From an uncultured Megasphaera sp. (GTDB lineage Bacteria; Bacillota; Negativicutes; Veillonellales; Megasphaeraceae), in assembly GCA_900554215.1 (NCBI GenBank), contig USGG01000066.1, forward strand, positions 1 to 9,646: a stretch of DNA of 9,646 bases, given 5' to 3'. Below are positions 1 to 7,223 of the stretch, one piece after another. Positions within the stretch are counted from its first letter, which is position 1, and each line of letters starts with the position of its first letter. A program made the position numbers and the translations under genes. Below the pieces are notes generated by a model. That model was not told the origin of the DNA and did not search any database. It saw only the letters and a program-made list of their open reading frames with translations.

Positions 1-1
1 C

Positions 2-136
2 AACGTCGCCATGGCCGTCAGCAAAGAAAAACCCGAATTGCGTGAAAAGGTAAACAACGCATTGAAGGAATTGAAAGCCGACGGCACGTACGCCAAATTA
101 TACAAAAAATGGTTTGGCACGGAACCTGCGCTTTAA
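2..136 (+). CDS. Amino-acid ABC transporter substrate-binding protein, C-terminal end (partial)
   Basis: The last 44 codons of a gene that begins outside the window, ending in TAA at 134-136. The peptide carries the run VNNALKELKADGTYAKLYKKW followed by FG, which is the usual last helix and end of family 3 periplasmic binding proteins for polar amino acids (glutamine, arginine or cystine type). In that family the protein captures substrate outside the cytoplasmic membrane and passes it to a permease/ATPase pair. Which amino acid is bound cannot be told from this piece. It is the only clear + strand gene and is convergent with everything else, so it belongs to a different transcription unit. 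Family assignment is fairly sure; specificity is unknown. Confidence 0.8.
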   Translation, partial: NVAMAVSKEKPELREKVNNALKELKADGTYAKLYKKWFGTEPAL

Positions 137-157
137 TAGAAACGGCCGCAAGGCAAC

Positions 158-185
158 AAAAAAACTCCCTTTCGGGAGTTTTTTT
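158..185. terminator. Bidirectional rho-independent terminator
   Basis: A perfect 12-bp stem: seven A plus CTCCC at 158-169, loop TTTC at 170-173, and GGGAG plus seven T at 174-185. It lies 21 bases after the stop of the + strand binding-protein gene and 18 bases past the stop of the minus-strand secreted protein. The A tract on one side and T tract on the other give a U-run in both directions, so it can end transcription of both convergent units, including the long minus-strand operon. Confidence 0.9.
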
Positions 186-203
186 GTTATCTGCACCGCA
201 TTG

Positions 204-1349
204 CTATGCATCTGTTTTTGCTTCTCCGGCAATAGACCGCAAATCCTCATCAGGAACTATGATGAAGCGTACCGGCAAGTTTGCCGCCCCCGGCGGCATA
301 AACCGAAGGTTCATATCCGTTCCGGCCTTAAAGGTATCGACGTACTGCATGCTGTACGCGTCCTCCTTGCCAATGCTGAGGGCATGGGGAGGAAGCTCGA
401 CGATTTTCCGTACCTCGTCCTTTTTTCCCTGATTATACGTGACTTCCATTACGCCGGCATATTCGCCGCCCTGGGGATTAAAGTACAAATGCAGGTCTCC
501 CTTCCCCTTCGTACGTAGTCCGATACGATATTCAACGCCGTAATTTCCCACGTTGACAGACAGGCGGTTGTCCATGACGTCCCGCCCCACTAAATACCGG
601 TCGTCTTCGCCGCCGACCTTGATATAGGCCGGGCCGTCTTTCGGGGCATAGGAAAACAAGGCATCCCACTTCCGATCCTTGCCAGTAAACGTACCGCGCA
701 GCTTAACGGAATCGCTGGGCAGGTATATCTGCTTCTGTACGAACGCAATGGGGTCTTCTTCCGACGGCACCATGATTGTCGACACATACATGGGCGACGG
801 AAGCTCTACGTCGACAATGCCGGAAAAGAGCTGTCCCCGCCAAATGACGACGTGGTCCAGCCGTTCGCCCAGCAGCGCATACCCATGGGCCGGGACGCTC
901 ACCGTATGGATCGTCTCGTCGCCTTCATAATACATCGTCGACAATGTCTTCCCGACGCTGTAAATAGACGAGCTGGGCCGGGCGTACTGGCATCCTTTGA
1001 CGACGGCGTCGACAGGCTCGTCCGCCGGGTTATAGGCCATGACGACGACATTGCACGTCTGCCAGCTCTGGTTCATGTGATAAAAATAGACCCGGCAGTC
1101 GCCGCTTACCTTGTCGCCGTATAAAATCCCCGGCCGCTCCGGATATTCCGGGCTGTCGGAAAAAATCAGCGTCCCCGTGTCGACGGGGTCTTTCATTGCA
1201 ATATGCTTCATGGGAAAGCGCACGACTTTCCCCATCACCGCCGGATCGGCCGGGTCAACCGCGCCTGCAGAAACCCACAAGGCGCCGGCCATCAGCAATC
1301 CCGCCGCGACGGCTCGATATAACTTCTTTACGTTCATCCTATCTCTCAT
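204..1349 (-). CDS. Secreted beta-rich protein of unknown function, coupled to whiA
   Basis: A 381-residue protein I cannot name. It starts with a clear signal peptide: basic residues near 7-12, a hydrophobic core at about 13-26, and a likely signal peptidase I cut after SAGA near residue 30. There is no lipobox and no later membrane segment, so it should be exported. The mature part looks beta-rich. Two similar stretches, GDCRVYFYHMN near 83 and GDLHLYFNPQG near 284, suggest two related sandwich domains. Regions near 213-221 (SVKLRGTFT) and 352-366 (PPGAANLPVRFIIVP) resemble, from memory and unverified, the C-terminal part of exported Firmicutes proteins that carry copper-amine-oxidase-like stalk domains; no such domain is present here. 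The first ATG overlaps the whiA stop as ATGA, with a GAGGA touching it. A second ATG at 1337 (residue 5) has that GAGGA 12 bases upstream and is an equally good start. It is the last gene before the terminator. Confidence 0.75.
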   Translation of the reverse strand: MRDRMNVKKLYRAVAAGLLMAGALWVSAGAVDPADPAVMGKVVRFPMKHIAMKDPVDTGTLIFSDSPEYPERPGILYGDKVSGDCRVYFYHMNQSWQTCNVVVMAYNPADEPVDAVVKGCQYARPSSSIYSVGKTLSTMYYEGDETIHTVSVPAHGYALLGERLDHVVIWRGQLFSGIVDVELPSPMYVSTIMVPSEEDPIAFVQKQIYLPSDSVKLRGTFTGKDRKWDALFSYAPKDGPAYIKVGGEDDRYLVGRDVMDNRLSVNVGNYGVEYRIGLRTKGKGDLHLYFNPQGGEYAGVMEVTYNQGKKDEVRKIVELPPHALSIGKEDAYSMQYVDTFKAGTDMNLRFMPPGAANLPVRFIIVPDEDLRSIAGEAKTDA

Positions 1350-2263
1350 TCCTCAATTTGTTTTGCCATATCGGAAATCTTGCGAAAGCGGTGGGCAAGG
1401 CCTGATTTCGTCAATCCCGACAACGTCGCCAGCTCGCTCATGGACGCTTCGGGATGACTCATGCGCAGCTCCGCCGCTTCCTGCAGCTTAGGCGTCAGGC
1501 GCAGGTACAAGCCCGAGGCCTGAAGCTTTTCGATATCCCGCCGCTGGCGTATGGCCGCGTCGACGGTCTTCTGCAAATTTGCCGTTTCGCAGTTAACGAC
1601 GCGGTTGACATTGTTGCGCATTTCCTTGACAATGCGGACGCTTTCAAACTTCATGTAGGCCTGGTCGGCCCCGATGAGCTGCAAAAAGGCCGACACGCCG
1701 TTTCCCTCTTTTATATACACGAGGTAATCGCCCTTGCGGTCGGTCATCTTGGCCGGCAGGTGAAACCGGCACATGATTTTAAGCAGCTTCTGGGCAAAGG
1801 ATTCGTTTCCCGTCAGAAGCTCCAGATGGTAATCGCCCTTAGGCTGGTTGACGGAGCCTCCGCCCATGAAAGCTCCCCGCAGAAAGGCCCGCTGACAGGC
1901 TGGATTTTTCAAATCAATAGCCGAAAATTCCTTGTCTTTCGGAAACAGCGACAGCTGCTGCAGCGTTTTCGTGCTGGCAAAGGACGGCGGAACGCGCAGT
2001 ATATAATAATTTTTCTTGCGCAGCCGCAGGCCCTGGCGCACGCGCACTTCCGGACGAACGGCAAAGGATTCCATCCACATCTTCAGGGCCTTGCGGGCTA
2101 CGGCGTTGTTCGATGTGCTGAATTCGATGCCCACATGCCCGCGGGAGCCAAGCATCAGGGACCCGCCCATGCACAGCAGAGCCGCCAATTCGGCATAGCG
2201 GCAGGCGGCGTTTTCCGGCTTGCAGTGGGCAATCTCATTTTTAACCTGTTCAGCAAAGGACAT
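1346..2263 (-). CDS. whiA: Sporulation/division regulator WhiA
   Basis: 305 residues, normal for WhiA. The N-terminal half is the degenerate LAGLIDADG homing-endonuclease-like fold, with the typical FLRGAFMGGGSV at 127-138. The signature RNNVNRVVNCETANLQKTVDAA spans 216-237, and a helix-turn-helix lies near 274-295 (MSELATLSGLTKSGLAHRF). In actinobacteria WhiA is a transcription factor for sporulation septation. In Bacillus it binds DNA and influences chromosome segregation and division by a less clear route. It has the standard place downstream of yvcK: its AGGAGG site (spacing about 8) lies against the yvcK stop, 14 bases from the yvcK end. Its TGA overlaps the next gene by 4 bases. Identification is secure; the regulatory targets here are not known. 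Confidence 0.95.
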   Translation of the reverse strand: MSFAEQVKNEIAHCKPENAACRYAELAALLCMGGSLMLGSRGHVGIEFSTSNNAVARKALKMWMESFAVRPEVRVRQGLRLRKKNYYILRVPPSFASTKTLQQLSLFPKDKEFSAIDLKNPACQRAFLRGAFMGGGSVNQPKGDYHLELLTGNESFAQKLLKIMCRFHLPAKMTDRKGDYLVYIKEGNGVSAFLQLIGADQAYMKFESVRIVKEMRNNVNRVVNCETANLQKTVDAAIRQRRDIEKLQASGLYLRLTPKLQEAAELRMSHPEASMSELATLSGLTKSGLAHRFRKISDMAKQIEE

Positions 2264-2277
2264 AGGGTATGCCTCCT

Positions 2278-3636
2278 CTAGCGGCGTCTTAAATTGCGCT
2301 TCAACTCATACCGCTTCAAATAATAGTGGAGCAGCTCCGGCGACAGGTCGGTCCGCAAGGCGTTGATCAAATCGAAGAGAACATTCGCCAGTTTTTTCGG
2401 ATCGTGGGTTCCGCCTTTTTCAGCGTTTACCAAATCGGCGGACAGCAACGTCGCGCCCAAGTCTCCGACGCGCCGCTTGTCTATGACGACGGGCTGGGAG
2501 CCGGCGTCGGCATACCGCTGCAGCACAGCCGTGTCAATATCGCCGCTGTTGGCGATGACGAAATCAACGATTTCCTGGCCGGCATGCTGGTTGATGGCCT
2601 TGACGTGATCCGACACGGTGTAGCCGTCCGTTTCCCCGGGCTGGGTCATGACGTTGCAGATATAAATCTTCTTGGCTTTGCTGGCCCGCACGGCCGCCGC
2701 TATATCGGGAACGCACAGATTCGGCATAATGCTGGTATACAGGCTTCCCGGCCCCAGCACGATGACGTCGGCTTCCTGAATCGCCTCGATGGCAGACTGA
2801 ATCGCCTTAGGCTGTTCAGGCGTCGTAAACACCCGTTTGATTTTGCCGTGGGCGTGGGGAATCTGCGATTCGCCGCAAATGACCCGGCCGTCGGTCATCT
2901 CCGCGTTCAGCTGTATTTTTTCCGCCGACGCAGGAATGACCTTGCCGCGGACCTTCAAAACCTTGCTCGTCGCATCCATAGCCTCCTCTACGTCGCCGAG
3001 AACTTCGATCAAGGCGGCGATAAATAAATTGCCGAAGCTGTGGCCCGTCAAATTGCCGGAGCCGCCGAAGCGATGGGCAAAGAGCTTTTCCATCAGCCCT
3101 TCCTTATCGGCCAGGGCGACCAGGCAGTTCCGCAAATCACCGGGAGCGATGATATCCAAATCCTGTCGTATGCGGCCCGTAGAGCCGCCGTCGTCGGCTA
3201 CGGTAACGACGGCCGTCAGATTATACGTCTTGGTCTTCAGCCCTCGCAGCATGACCGACAGCCCCGTGCCGCCGCCGATGACGACGACCTTCGGCCCCTT
3301 GGCCAGCTGCAGATTAGCCAAGATTAAATCGCTGATGTTTTCCGACTCATTGGGCATGACGACGCCCAGCATCGTCCGGATGAGCCGGCGCGTCGCCCAT
3401 CCCATGAGGAAAAGGCCCGACACGATGACGAGGATGCCGATCGTCGCCAGCACCGTATAGTTGTAATGGCCGGTCATTTCGTACAGCAGGCGGAACATCC
3501 ACTCTTCAACCTGCCCCAGCCATTGGTAGTTAAAGGTCAGGACCAGGCCGAAGCTGGTCGCCATCATTCCCAAGCCGAAAAGAAACAGCCATCGCTTGAT
3601 ATGCAGTCCCGGATGCAGCCATTTAAAAAAGCGCAT
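2278..3636 (-). CDS. yvcK: YvcK/CofD-like gluconeogenesis and morphogenesis factor with N-terminal membrane segments
   Basis: 452 residues, about 130 longer than the soluble Bacillus YvcK. The extra length is an N-terminal part with two hydrophobic stretches, about 15-35 and 60-80, likely membrane spans. The CofD-like domain follows: GGGTGLS at 121-127, VADDGGSTGR at 146-155, APGDLRN at 164-170, the glycine-rich GGSGNLTGHSFGN at 191-203 and GPGSLYTS at 295-302. YvcK binds UDP-GlcNAc and is needed for growth on gluconeogenic carbon and for normal cell shape, acting on cell-wall precursor supply; this is family knowledge. It sits between rapZ (15-base gap) and whiA (14-base gap), the conserved order in Firmicutes and Actinobacteria. 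A GGAGG site lies 9 bases before the ATG. Membrane attachment is inferred from hydrophobicity alone. Confidence 0.93.
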   Translation of the reverse strand: MRFFKWLHPGLHIKRWLFLFGLGMMATSFGLVLTFNYQWLGQVEEWMFRLLYEMTGHYNYTVLATIGILVIVSGLFLMGWATRRLIRTMLGVVMPNESENISDLILANLQLAKGPKVVVIGGGTGLSVMLRGLKTKTYNLTAVVTVADDGGSTGRIRQDLDIIAPGDLRNCLVALADKEGLMEKLFAHRFGGSGNLTGHSFGNLFIAALIEVLGDVEEAMDATSKVLKVRGKVIPASAEKIQLNAEMTDGRVICGESQIPHAHGKIKRVFTTPEQPKAIQSAIEAIQEADVIVLGPGSLYTSIMPNLCVPDIAAAVRASKAKKIYICNVMTQPGETDGYTVSDHVKAINQHAGQEIVDFVIANSGDIDTAVLQRYADAGSQPVVIDKRRVGDLGATLLSADLVNAEKGGTHDPKKLANVLFDLINALRTDLSPELLHYYLKRYELKRNLRRR

Positions 3637-3651
3637 ACTCCGACCCCTCCA

Positions 3652-4554
3652 TTACATTCCTTCGTAGCCCGGCGCGTCTTCTTCTACGTCGTTTTTATAC
3701 AGATCCCGATGCTCGATGGATACGTCTACGCCCGTTTCTTTCAAGTGCTTGTACAAGGCCTCGGCCATGCAGACGCTGCGGTGCATGCCGCCGGTGCAGC
3801 CGACGGCGATGACCAGCTGGCTCTTTCCCTCCCGTTCGTAGTTGGGCAGCAGGAAATCGATCATGTCAAACCATTTTTCCTTGAAGGTCGTCGATATGGG
3901 AAAGCTTTCTACGTACTCGCGAACGGCAGGAACGCGGCCTGATTTATTCCGATATTCTTCGATGTAAAAGGGATTAGGCAAAAAACGGACGTCTTCGACA
4001 ATGTCGGCATCGATGGGCATGCCGTGCTTAAATCCGAAGGATACGACCGTAACGTTCATGCCCTTCCGTCCCTCGCTGATGGCGTATTTCTTCACCAGCA
4101 GCTCTTTAAGCTGCTTCGGCTTCAAATTCGTCGTATCGATGATGAAATCGGCGTGCTTCCGCAGCGATTCCAGACGCTTCCGTTCTTCTGCAATCCCCTG
4201 GCTCAGCCGGCTGTGCGGCGCCAGCGGGTGCAGACGGCGCGTTTCCTTATAGCGGCGCACGAGGGTCTGGTCCGACGCTTCGATAAATACGATTTCATAC
4301 GAAACGCCCTGAGCTTTCAATTCTTTCAGCGACTGGCTCATAGCGTCGAAAAATTCTCCGCCCCGTATATCGGCGATGAGGGCCACGTGACGAACCCGTT
4401 CGCCGCCCTTCATGCATAATTCGGCAAACTTGGGAATGAGGACGGGAGGAATATTATCGATGCAGAAATAGCCCATATCTTCCAATGCCTGTACCGCCTG
4501 GCTTTTACCGGCGCCAGACATGCCGGTTACGATAATCAGATGGAATTGGTCCAT
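3652..4554 (-). CDS. rapZ: RapZ/YvcJ nucleotide-binding protein
   Basis: 300 residues, close to the usual 285-295. The N-terminal ATPase/GTPase-like domain has Walker A GMSGAGKS at 11-18 and the family motif ALEDMGYFCIDNIPP just after. RRYKETRRLHPL follows the strand FIEASDQ. The C-terminal domain carries GCTGGMHRSV at 252-261; relatives usually have another residue where this has Met257, and the flanking His is kept. In E. coli RapZ guides the sRNA GlmZ to RNase E and so controls GlmS, the first enzyme of amino-sugar synthesis. Firmicutes YvcJ binds and hydrolyses GTP, and its target is less certain. A strong AAGGAGG site precedes the ATG, lying in the 14-base gap after the HAD phosphatase stop. 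Together with yvcK and whiA it forms the classic trio. No GlmZ-like RNA is visible here. Confidence 0.95.
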   Translation of the reverse strand: MDQFHLIIVTGMSGAGKSQAVQALEDMGYFCIDNIPPVLIPKFAELCMKGGERVRHVALIADIRGGEFFDAMSQSLKELKAQGVSYEIVFIEASDQTLVRRYKETRRLHPLAPHSRLSQGIAEERKRLESLRKHADFIIDTTNLKPKQLKELLVKKYAISEGRKGMNVTVVSFGFKHGMPIDADIVEDVRFLPNPFYIEEYRNKSGRVPAVREYVESFPISTTFKEKWFDMIDFLLPNYEREGKSQLVIAVGCTGGMHRSVCMAEALYKHLKETGVDVSIEHRDLYKNDVEEDAPGYEGM

Positions 4555-4568
4555 AAGAGCCTCCTTAT

Positions 4569-5381
4569 CTATAAAACGAACTTCTCAATCACCTTGGCGA
4601 CGCCGTCGTCGTCGTTGCCGGCCGTGACGTAGTCCACGACGTCCTTTACGGCCGGCGAGGCGTTGTCCATGGCGACGGCAAAGCCCGCCTCTTTCAGCAT
4701 ATCGACGTCGTTCGGCGAATCGCCGACGGCCATAATCTGTTCGACAGGCACCTGGAACAGCTCGCCCAGGCGATGCAGGCCGATGCCCTTATTCACGCCC
4801 TTCGGCATGATTTCCAAAAACGTCGGGTCGGAAAACAAAATAGTAAACCGCCCCGGCATGGCCTCTTCGATGATATCCCTGCGCCGTACCAGCTCTTCAT
4901 GCTCGCCGCGGCTCAGCAGCTTATTGAGCGCTCCCTGGGGCGTATAAAAATCGTCGCCGCAGACGACAGCCCGGCAATGGGTAATGCGCTCATAGTCTTG
5001 AATCCATTCGTCATATTCGGCTACGCGCAGCACGTCGTCGATGTAGGTCTGCATCTGCCAGCCCATCCGTTTCGTCAGGGCCAGCAGTTCCACCGCATCC
5101 TGCACATCAATGGCCTGTTCAAACAGCTTCCGTTTCGATTCGACCGTTTGGATCAGCCCGCCGGCATAGAGCATCATCGGAATATCTCCCAAGCCCAGCA
5201 GCTTGCCGTAAGGACTGGCCGTCGCATACATGCGGCCCGTGGCGATAGCCACGACGACGCCGCGCGAGCAGGCTTCCTGAATCGCGCTGAGAGTCCGCGG
5301 CGATACGGCAGAGTCGCTGCGCAGCAGCGTGCCGTCCAAATCGAGGGCAATCATTCGTATCTCTGATTTCGGCGTATTCAT
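4569..5381 (-). CDS. Cof-type HAD-IIB phosphatase
   Basis: 270 residues from the preferred ATG at 5381, the usual size for Cof/YidA-type hydrolases. Motif I is ALDLDGTLL with the catalytic aspartates D14 and D16. Motif IV is GDSPNDVDM at 220-228, holding the Mg-binding acids. An IIB-type cap domain with TFLEIMPKGVNKGIGL before motif IV completes the pattern. Such enzymes dephosphorylate small phosphates (sugar phosphates, flavin or pyridoxal phosphate) in the cytosol; the substrate cannot be predicted from sequence. A GTG at 5402 in the same frame would add seven residues, but AAAGGAG at 5389-5395 is placed seven bases before the ATG and decides the start. The ATG overlaps the stop of the upstream SLH gene as ATGA, so translation of the two is probably coupled. 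rapZ follows after 14 bases. Confidence 0.92.
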   Translation of the reverse strand: MNTPKSEIRMIALDLDGTLLRSDSAVSPRTLSAIQEACSRGVVVAIATGRMYATASPYGKLLGLGDIPMMLYAGGLIQTVESKRKLFEQAIDVQDAVELLALTKRMGWQMQTYIDDVLRVAEYDEWIQDYERITHCRAVVCGDDFYTPQGALNKLLSRGEHEELVRRRDIIEEAMPGRFTILFSDPTFLEIMPKGVNKGIGLHRLGELFQVPVEQIMAVGDSPNDVDMLKEAGFAVAMDNASPAVKDVVDYVTAGNDDDGVAKVIEKFVL

Positions 5382-5770
5382 TGTACGTCTCCTTTCTTCC
5401 ACTCGAAGGGCTGACCGCCCGTTGACGGCGCCAGCTGGGACGGATATACGCCGGCCAGAGCCAAATCGTCGGCAAAGGCCTCGGCCAGCCGGTCTATTTT
5501 CTTCTGCTGTTCTTCCGTCGCCTGATTCCGGTTGCGCAGGGCCGCTTCTACCATGGGCACCATTTCAAACCGGGTCAGGGGATAGGACGGCGAAAATTTC
5601 GACAGGTCGGCGTCGGTCAGGCCGTCCTTCGTCAACTCGTATACGTACTGATATTCCCAGGAGTTTCGTTCCATCGCGTCAAAGGGATTGGGCGCGTAGG
5701 GATTATAGGCTCCCGCGCCGCCGGTCAGCAGCACGGCGGCGGCTATGAGCAGCAAGGCAATTCGCTTCAT
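5378..5770 (-). CDS. Small exported single-SLH-domain protein (OmpM-like N-terminus without a barrel)
   Basis: 130 residues from the ATG at 5770, which has GGAGG nine bases upstream. The frame stays open further upstream, but starting there would bury the signal peptide. Residues 1-21 are a signal peptide (MKRIALLLIAAAVLLTGGAGA), with a likely cut before YNPY. Residues about 28-78 read as one S-layer homology domain: NPFDAMERNSWEYQYVYEL, then DGL, then PLTRFEMVPMVEAAL, matching the usual HWAYDAV / TRYEMAQMV pattern. A short coil follows at about 83-107 (EEQQKKIDRLAEAFADDLALAG), just as in OmpM of Negativicutes. In OmpM the SLH domain grips polyamine-modified peptidoglycan and a beta-barrel follows in the outer membrane. 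Here the protein ends after a Gly/Pro tail, with no barrel. It likely sits on peptidoglycan in the periplasm; a role as spacer or regulator is inference. Its TGA overlaps the HAD start. Confidence 0.82.
   Translation of the reverse strand: MKRIALLLIAAAVLLTGGAGAYNPYAPNPFDAMERNSWEYQYVYELTKDGLTDADLSKFSPSYPLTRFEMVPMVEAALRNRNQATEEQQKKIDRLAEAFADDLALAGVYPSQLAPSTGGQPFEWKKGDVQ
5389..5395 (-). promoter_or_regulatory. Ribosome binding site fixing the HAD phosphatase start
   Basis: Read on the minus strand this is AAAGGAG, seven bases before the ATG at 5381 and inside the end of the SLH gene. It favours that ATG over the in-frame GTG at 5402, which has no comparable site. Confidence 0.75.
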
Positions 5771-5854
5771 TCTTCCATACCTCCATAAAATAAATATACT
5801 CCCTGCCGGGTCTAACTGCGTCGTCATACCTGAAAGAGAGCATATTCGTTCCTA

Positions 5855-6373
5855 TTATTCTTCTGCTTTTGCGTCTTCCGCAGGCGGTTCTTCCACCGGC
5901 TTAACCGCTGCGTCGTCATCTTTTTTGCTGTCTAAAGCCATATCGTCCAGCAGCCGCAGCTGGCTGGTCAAAATAGCCCGGCACTTTTCACGGAACGCCC
6001 GGGTCTGGGCGACAACCTTGTCTAATTCCTGCTGCGAAGACTGCAGACTCATCGTCGTTTCGTTCAGCATCTGCTTTTTCTTATTCGACGCTTCCTGCAG
6101 GATGAGTTCTGCTTCCTTGCGGGCCGTAACTTTGACGTTTTCCGCCGTCTGCTGGGCGAGCATCAGGGTGCTGTTCATCGTCGATTCCATCTTTTCATAC
6201 TGCGTCAGCTTGTCCTGCAGCTTGTCACACCGTTCTTTCAGCTCGCAATATTCGCGATAGACCTTTTCATAGTCGGCGGCAATGCTTTCCATAAAAGCGT
6301 CTACGTCTTCTTCACTATATCCGCGGAATCCCCGTTTGAATTCTTTATTATGAATATCCATTGGTGTCAGCAT
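5855..6373 (-). CDS. divIVA: DivIVA-family polar/septal scaffold protein
   Basis: 172 residues from the ATG at 6373. The start MLTPMDIHNKEF is the near-invariant DivIVA N-terminus. It is followed by FKRGFRGYSEEDVDAFM, in which F16 and R17 match the membrane-inserting Phe-Arg pair of the Bacillus protein. Residues about 30-140 are a long, charged, probably coiled-coil stretch. The end (about 148-172) is acidic and rich in Ala, Pro and Glu, likely disordered. DivIVA collects at curved membrane such as septa and poles and recruits division, segregation or wall-growth proteins. A strong AAGGAGG at 6383-6389 fixes this start; the frame stays open upstream for 13 codons that do not look like DivIVA. 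It stands after ylmH, as in Bacillus. The gap of 84 bases to the SLH gene is the second-largest in the minus-strand block. Confidence 0.93.
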   Translation of the reverse strand: MLTPMDIHNKEFKRGFRGYSEEDVDAFMESIAADYEKVYREYCELKERCDKLQDKLTQYEKMESTMNSTLMLAQQTAENVKVTARKEAELILQEASNKKKQMLNETTMSLQSSQQELDKVVAQTRAFREKCRAILTSQLRLLDDMALDSKKDDDAAVKPVEEPPAEDAKAEE

Positions 6374-6418
6374 GACGAAATTCCTCCTTGAATCAGATCT
6401 ACTACAACCCAATACGCC

Positions 6419-7204
6419 TTACATATAGCGCTTCAGCAGCACGCCGATGCGCCCCTTGCGGGACGTCCCCGTAATCTGCGCCAGTTCCATACGGCCCTTG
6501 CCGCGCAGGGAAATGACGTCGCCTTCCTGCACGTCCTGGGACGGCCCCTTTGCCGGCTGCCAGTTTACCTGCACGCGGTCGCCCTTAATCGCTTCGGCCG
6601 CCTTCGTACGGGAAATGCCGAATCCCGACGACGCGACGGCATCCAGCCGCAGAGACGCGACGGTCGTCTTGATTTCCTTTACCTTTTCCTGCCGCGGCGC
6701 AATATCGCTCAGCGGCATTTCTTCGACCGTTACGGACACCATAGCCACCTTGGTGAAGTTCTGCTTCAGGTACTGCAGCAGCGCCGTATCGGCCAGAATA
6801 ATCGCGCCGTCGTCCTGCATGATGATGTCGCCGAAGCGTTCGCGGCCGATGCCCAAGCCCATGAGAGAGCCCAGTACGTCGCGATGGCTGAGAAGGCGAT
6901 AGCGGGAATCCCATTGGATCCGGCAGGCCGTCAGGTTAAAGTCCACCGGGCCGTCGTAATCGGCGCTGACAAAGGCCAGCTTTACCCGTTCCGCCCCCTG
7001 ATAGCCGCCGAAGGTACGCAGTACCAGCGCCGGCGCATGAGCCTGAATCGTTTCGCCGATCTGCACCGCGCCGGGCGAAACGAATTCGCTGACGGCATAG
7101 GGACGGCCCTTGGCGGCGCTGTCGGCCAAATCGATCAGCCGGGCCGCCAGTTCCCCGTTATCCGTGCCTTGGTAATACCGAATAATTCTATCTCTGTTTT
7201 TCAC
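6419..7204 (-). CDS. ylmH: YlmH-type S4-domain RNA-binding protein
   Basis: 261 residues, the usual YlmH length. The start is GTG at 7204 with GAGGG six bases upstream. The middle domain has the family signature HRDVLGSLMGLGIGRERFGDI at 107-127. The C-terminal S4 RNA-binding domain lies at about 184-245 (LRLDAVASSGFGISRTKAAEAIKGDRV onward). Homologues bind ribosomal particles; Bacillus YlmH has been linked to ribosome-associated quality control as a relative of RqcP. A direct division role, long suggested by the gene neighbourhood, is less supported. The gene follows sepF by 19 bases. In Bacillus a small membrane protein gene, ylmG, lies between sepF and ylmH; there is no room for it here. 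Confidence 0.93.
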   Translation of the reverse strand: MKNRDRIIRYYQGTDNGELAARLIDLADSAAKGRPYAVSEFVSPGAVQIGETIQAHAPALVLRTFGGYQGAERVKLAFVSADYDGPVDFNLTACRIQWDSRYRLLSHRDVLGSLMGLGIGRERFGDIIMQDDGAIILADTALLQYLKQNFTKVAMVSVTVEEMPLSDIAPRQEKVKEIKTTVASLRLDAVASSGFGISRTKAAEAIKGDRVQVNWQPAKGPSQDVQEGDVISLRGKGRMELAQITGTSRKGRIGVLLKRYM

Positions 7205-7223
7205 AAAAATCCCTCGTTATGTC

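Noticed and set aside
1454..2281. 275-codon open frame on the + strand
   Set aside because: It lies wholly opposite whiA, whose protein motifs are unmistakable. Long antisense frames are expected in GC-rich coding DNA, and the peptide shows no family signature.
2326..3027. 233-codon open frame on the + strand
   Set aside because: Shadow opposite the conserved C-terminal two thirds of yvcK.
5771..5854. Promoter or regulatory RNA between divIVA and the SLH gene
   Set aside because: On the minus strand there is a TATATT-like hexamer, but the nearest TTAGAC is only 11 bases away, and no stable hairpin or known riboswitch motif was seen.
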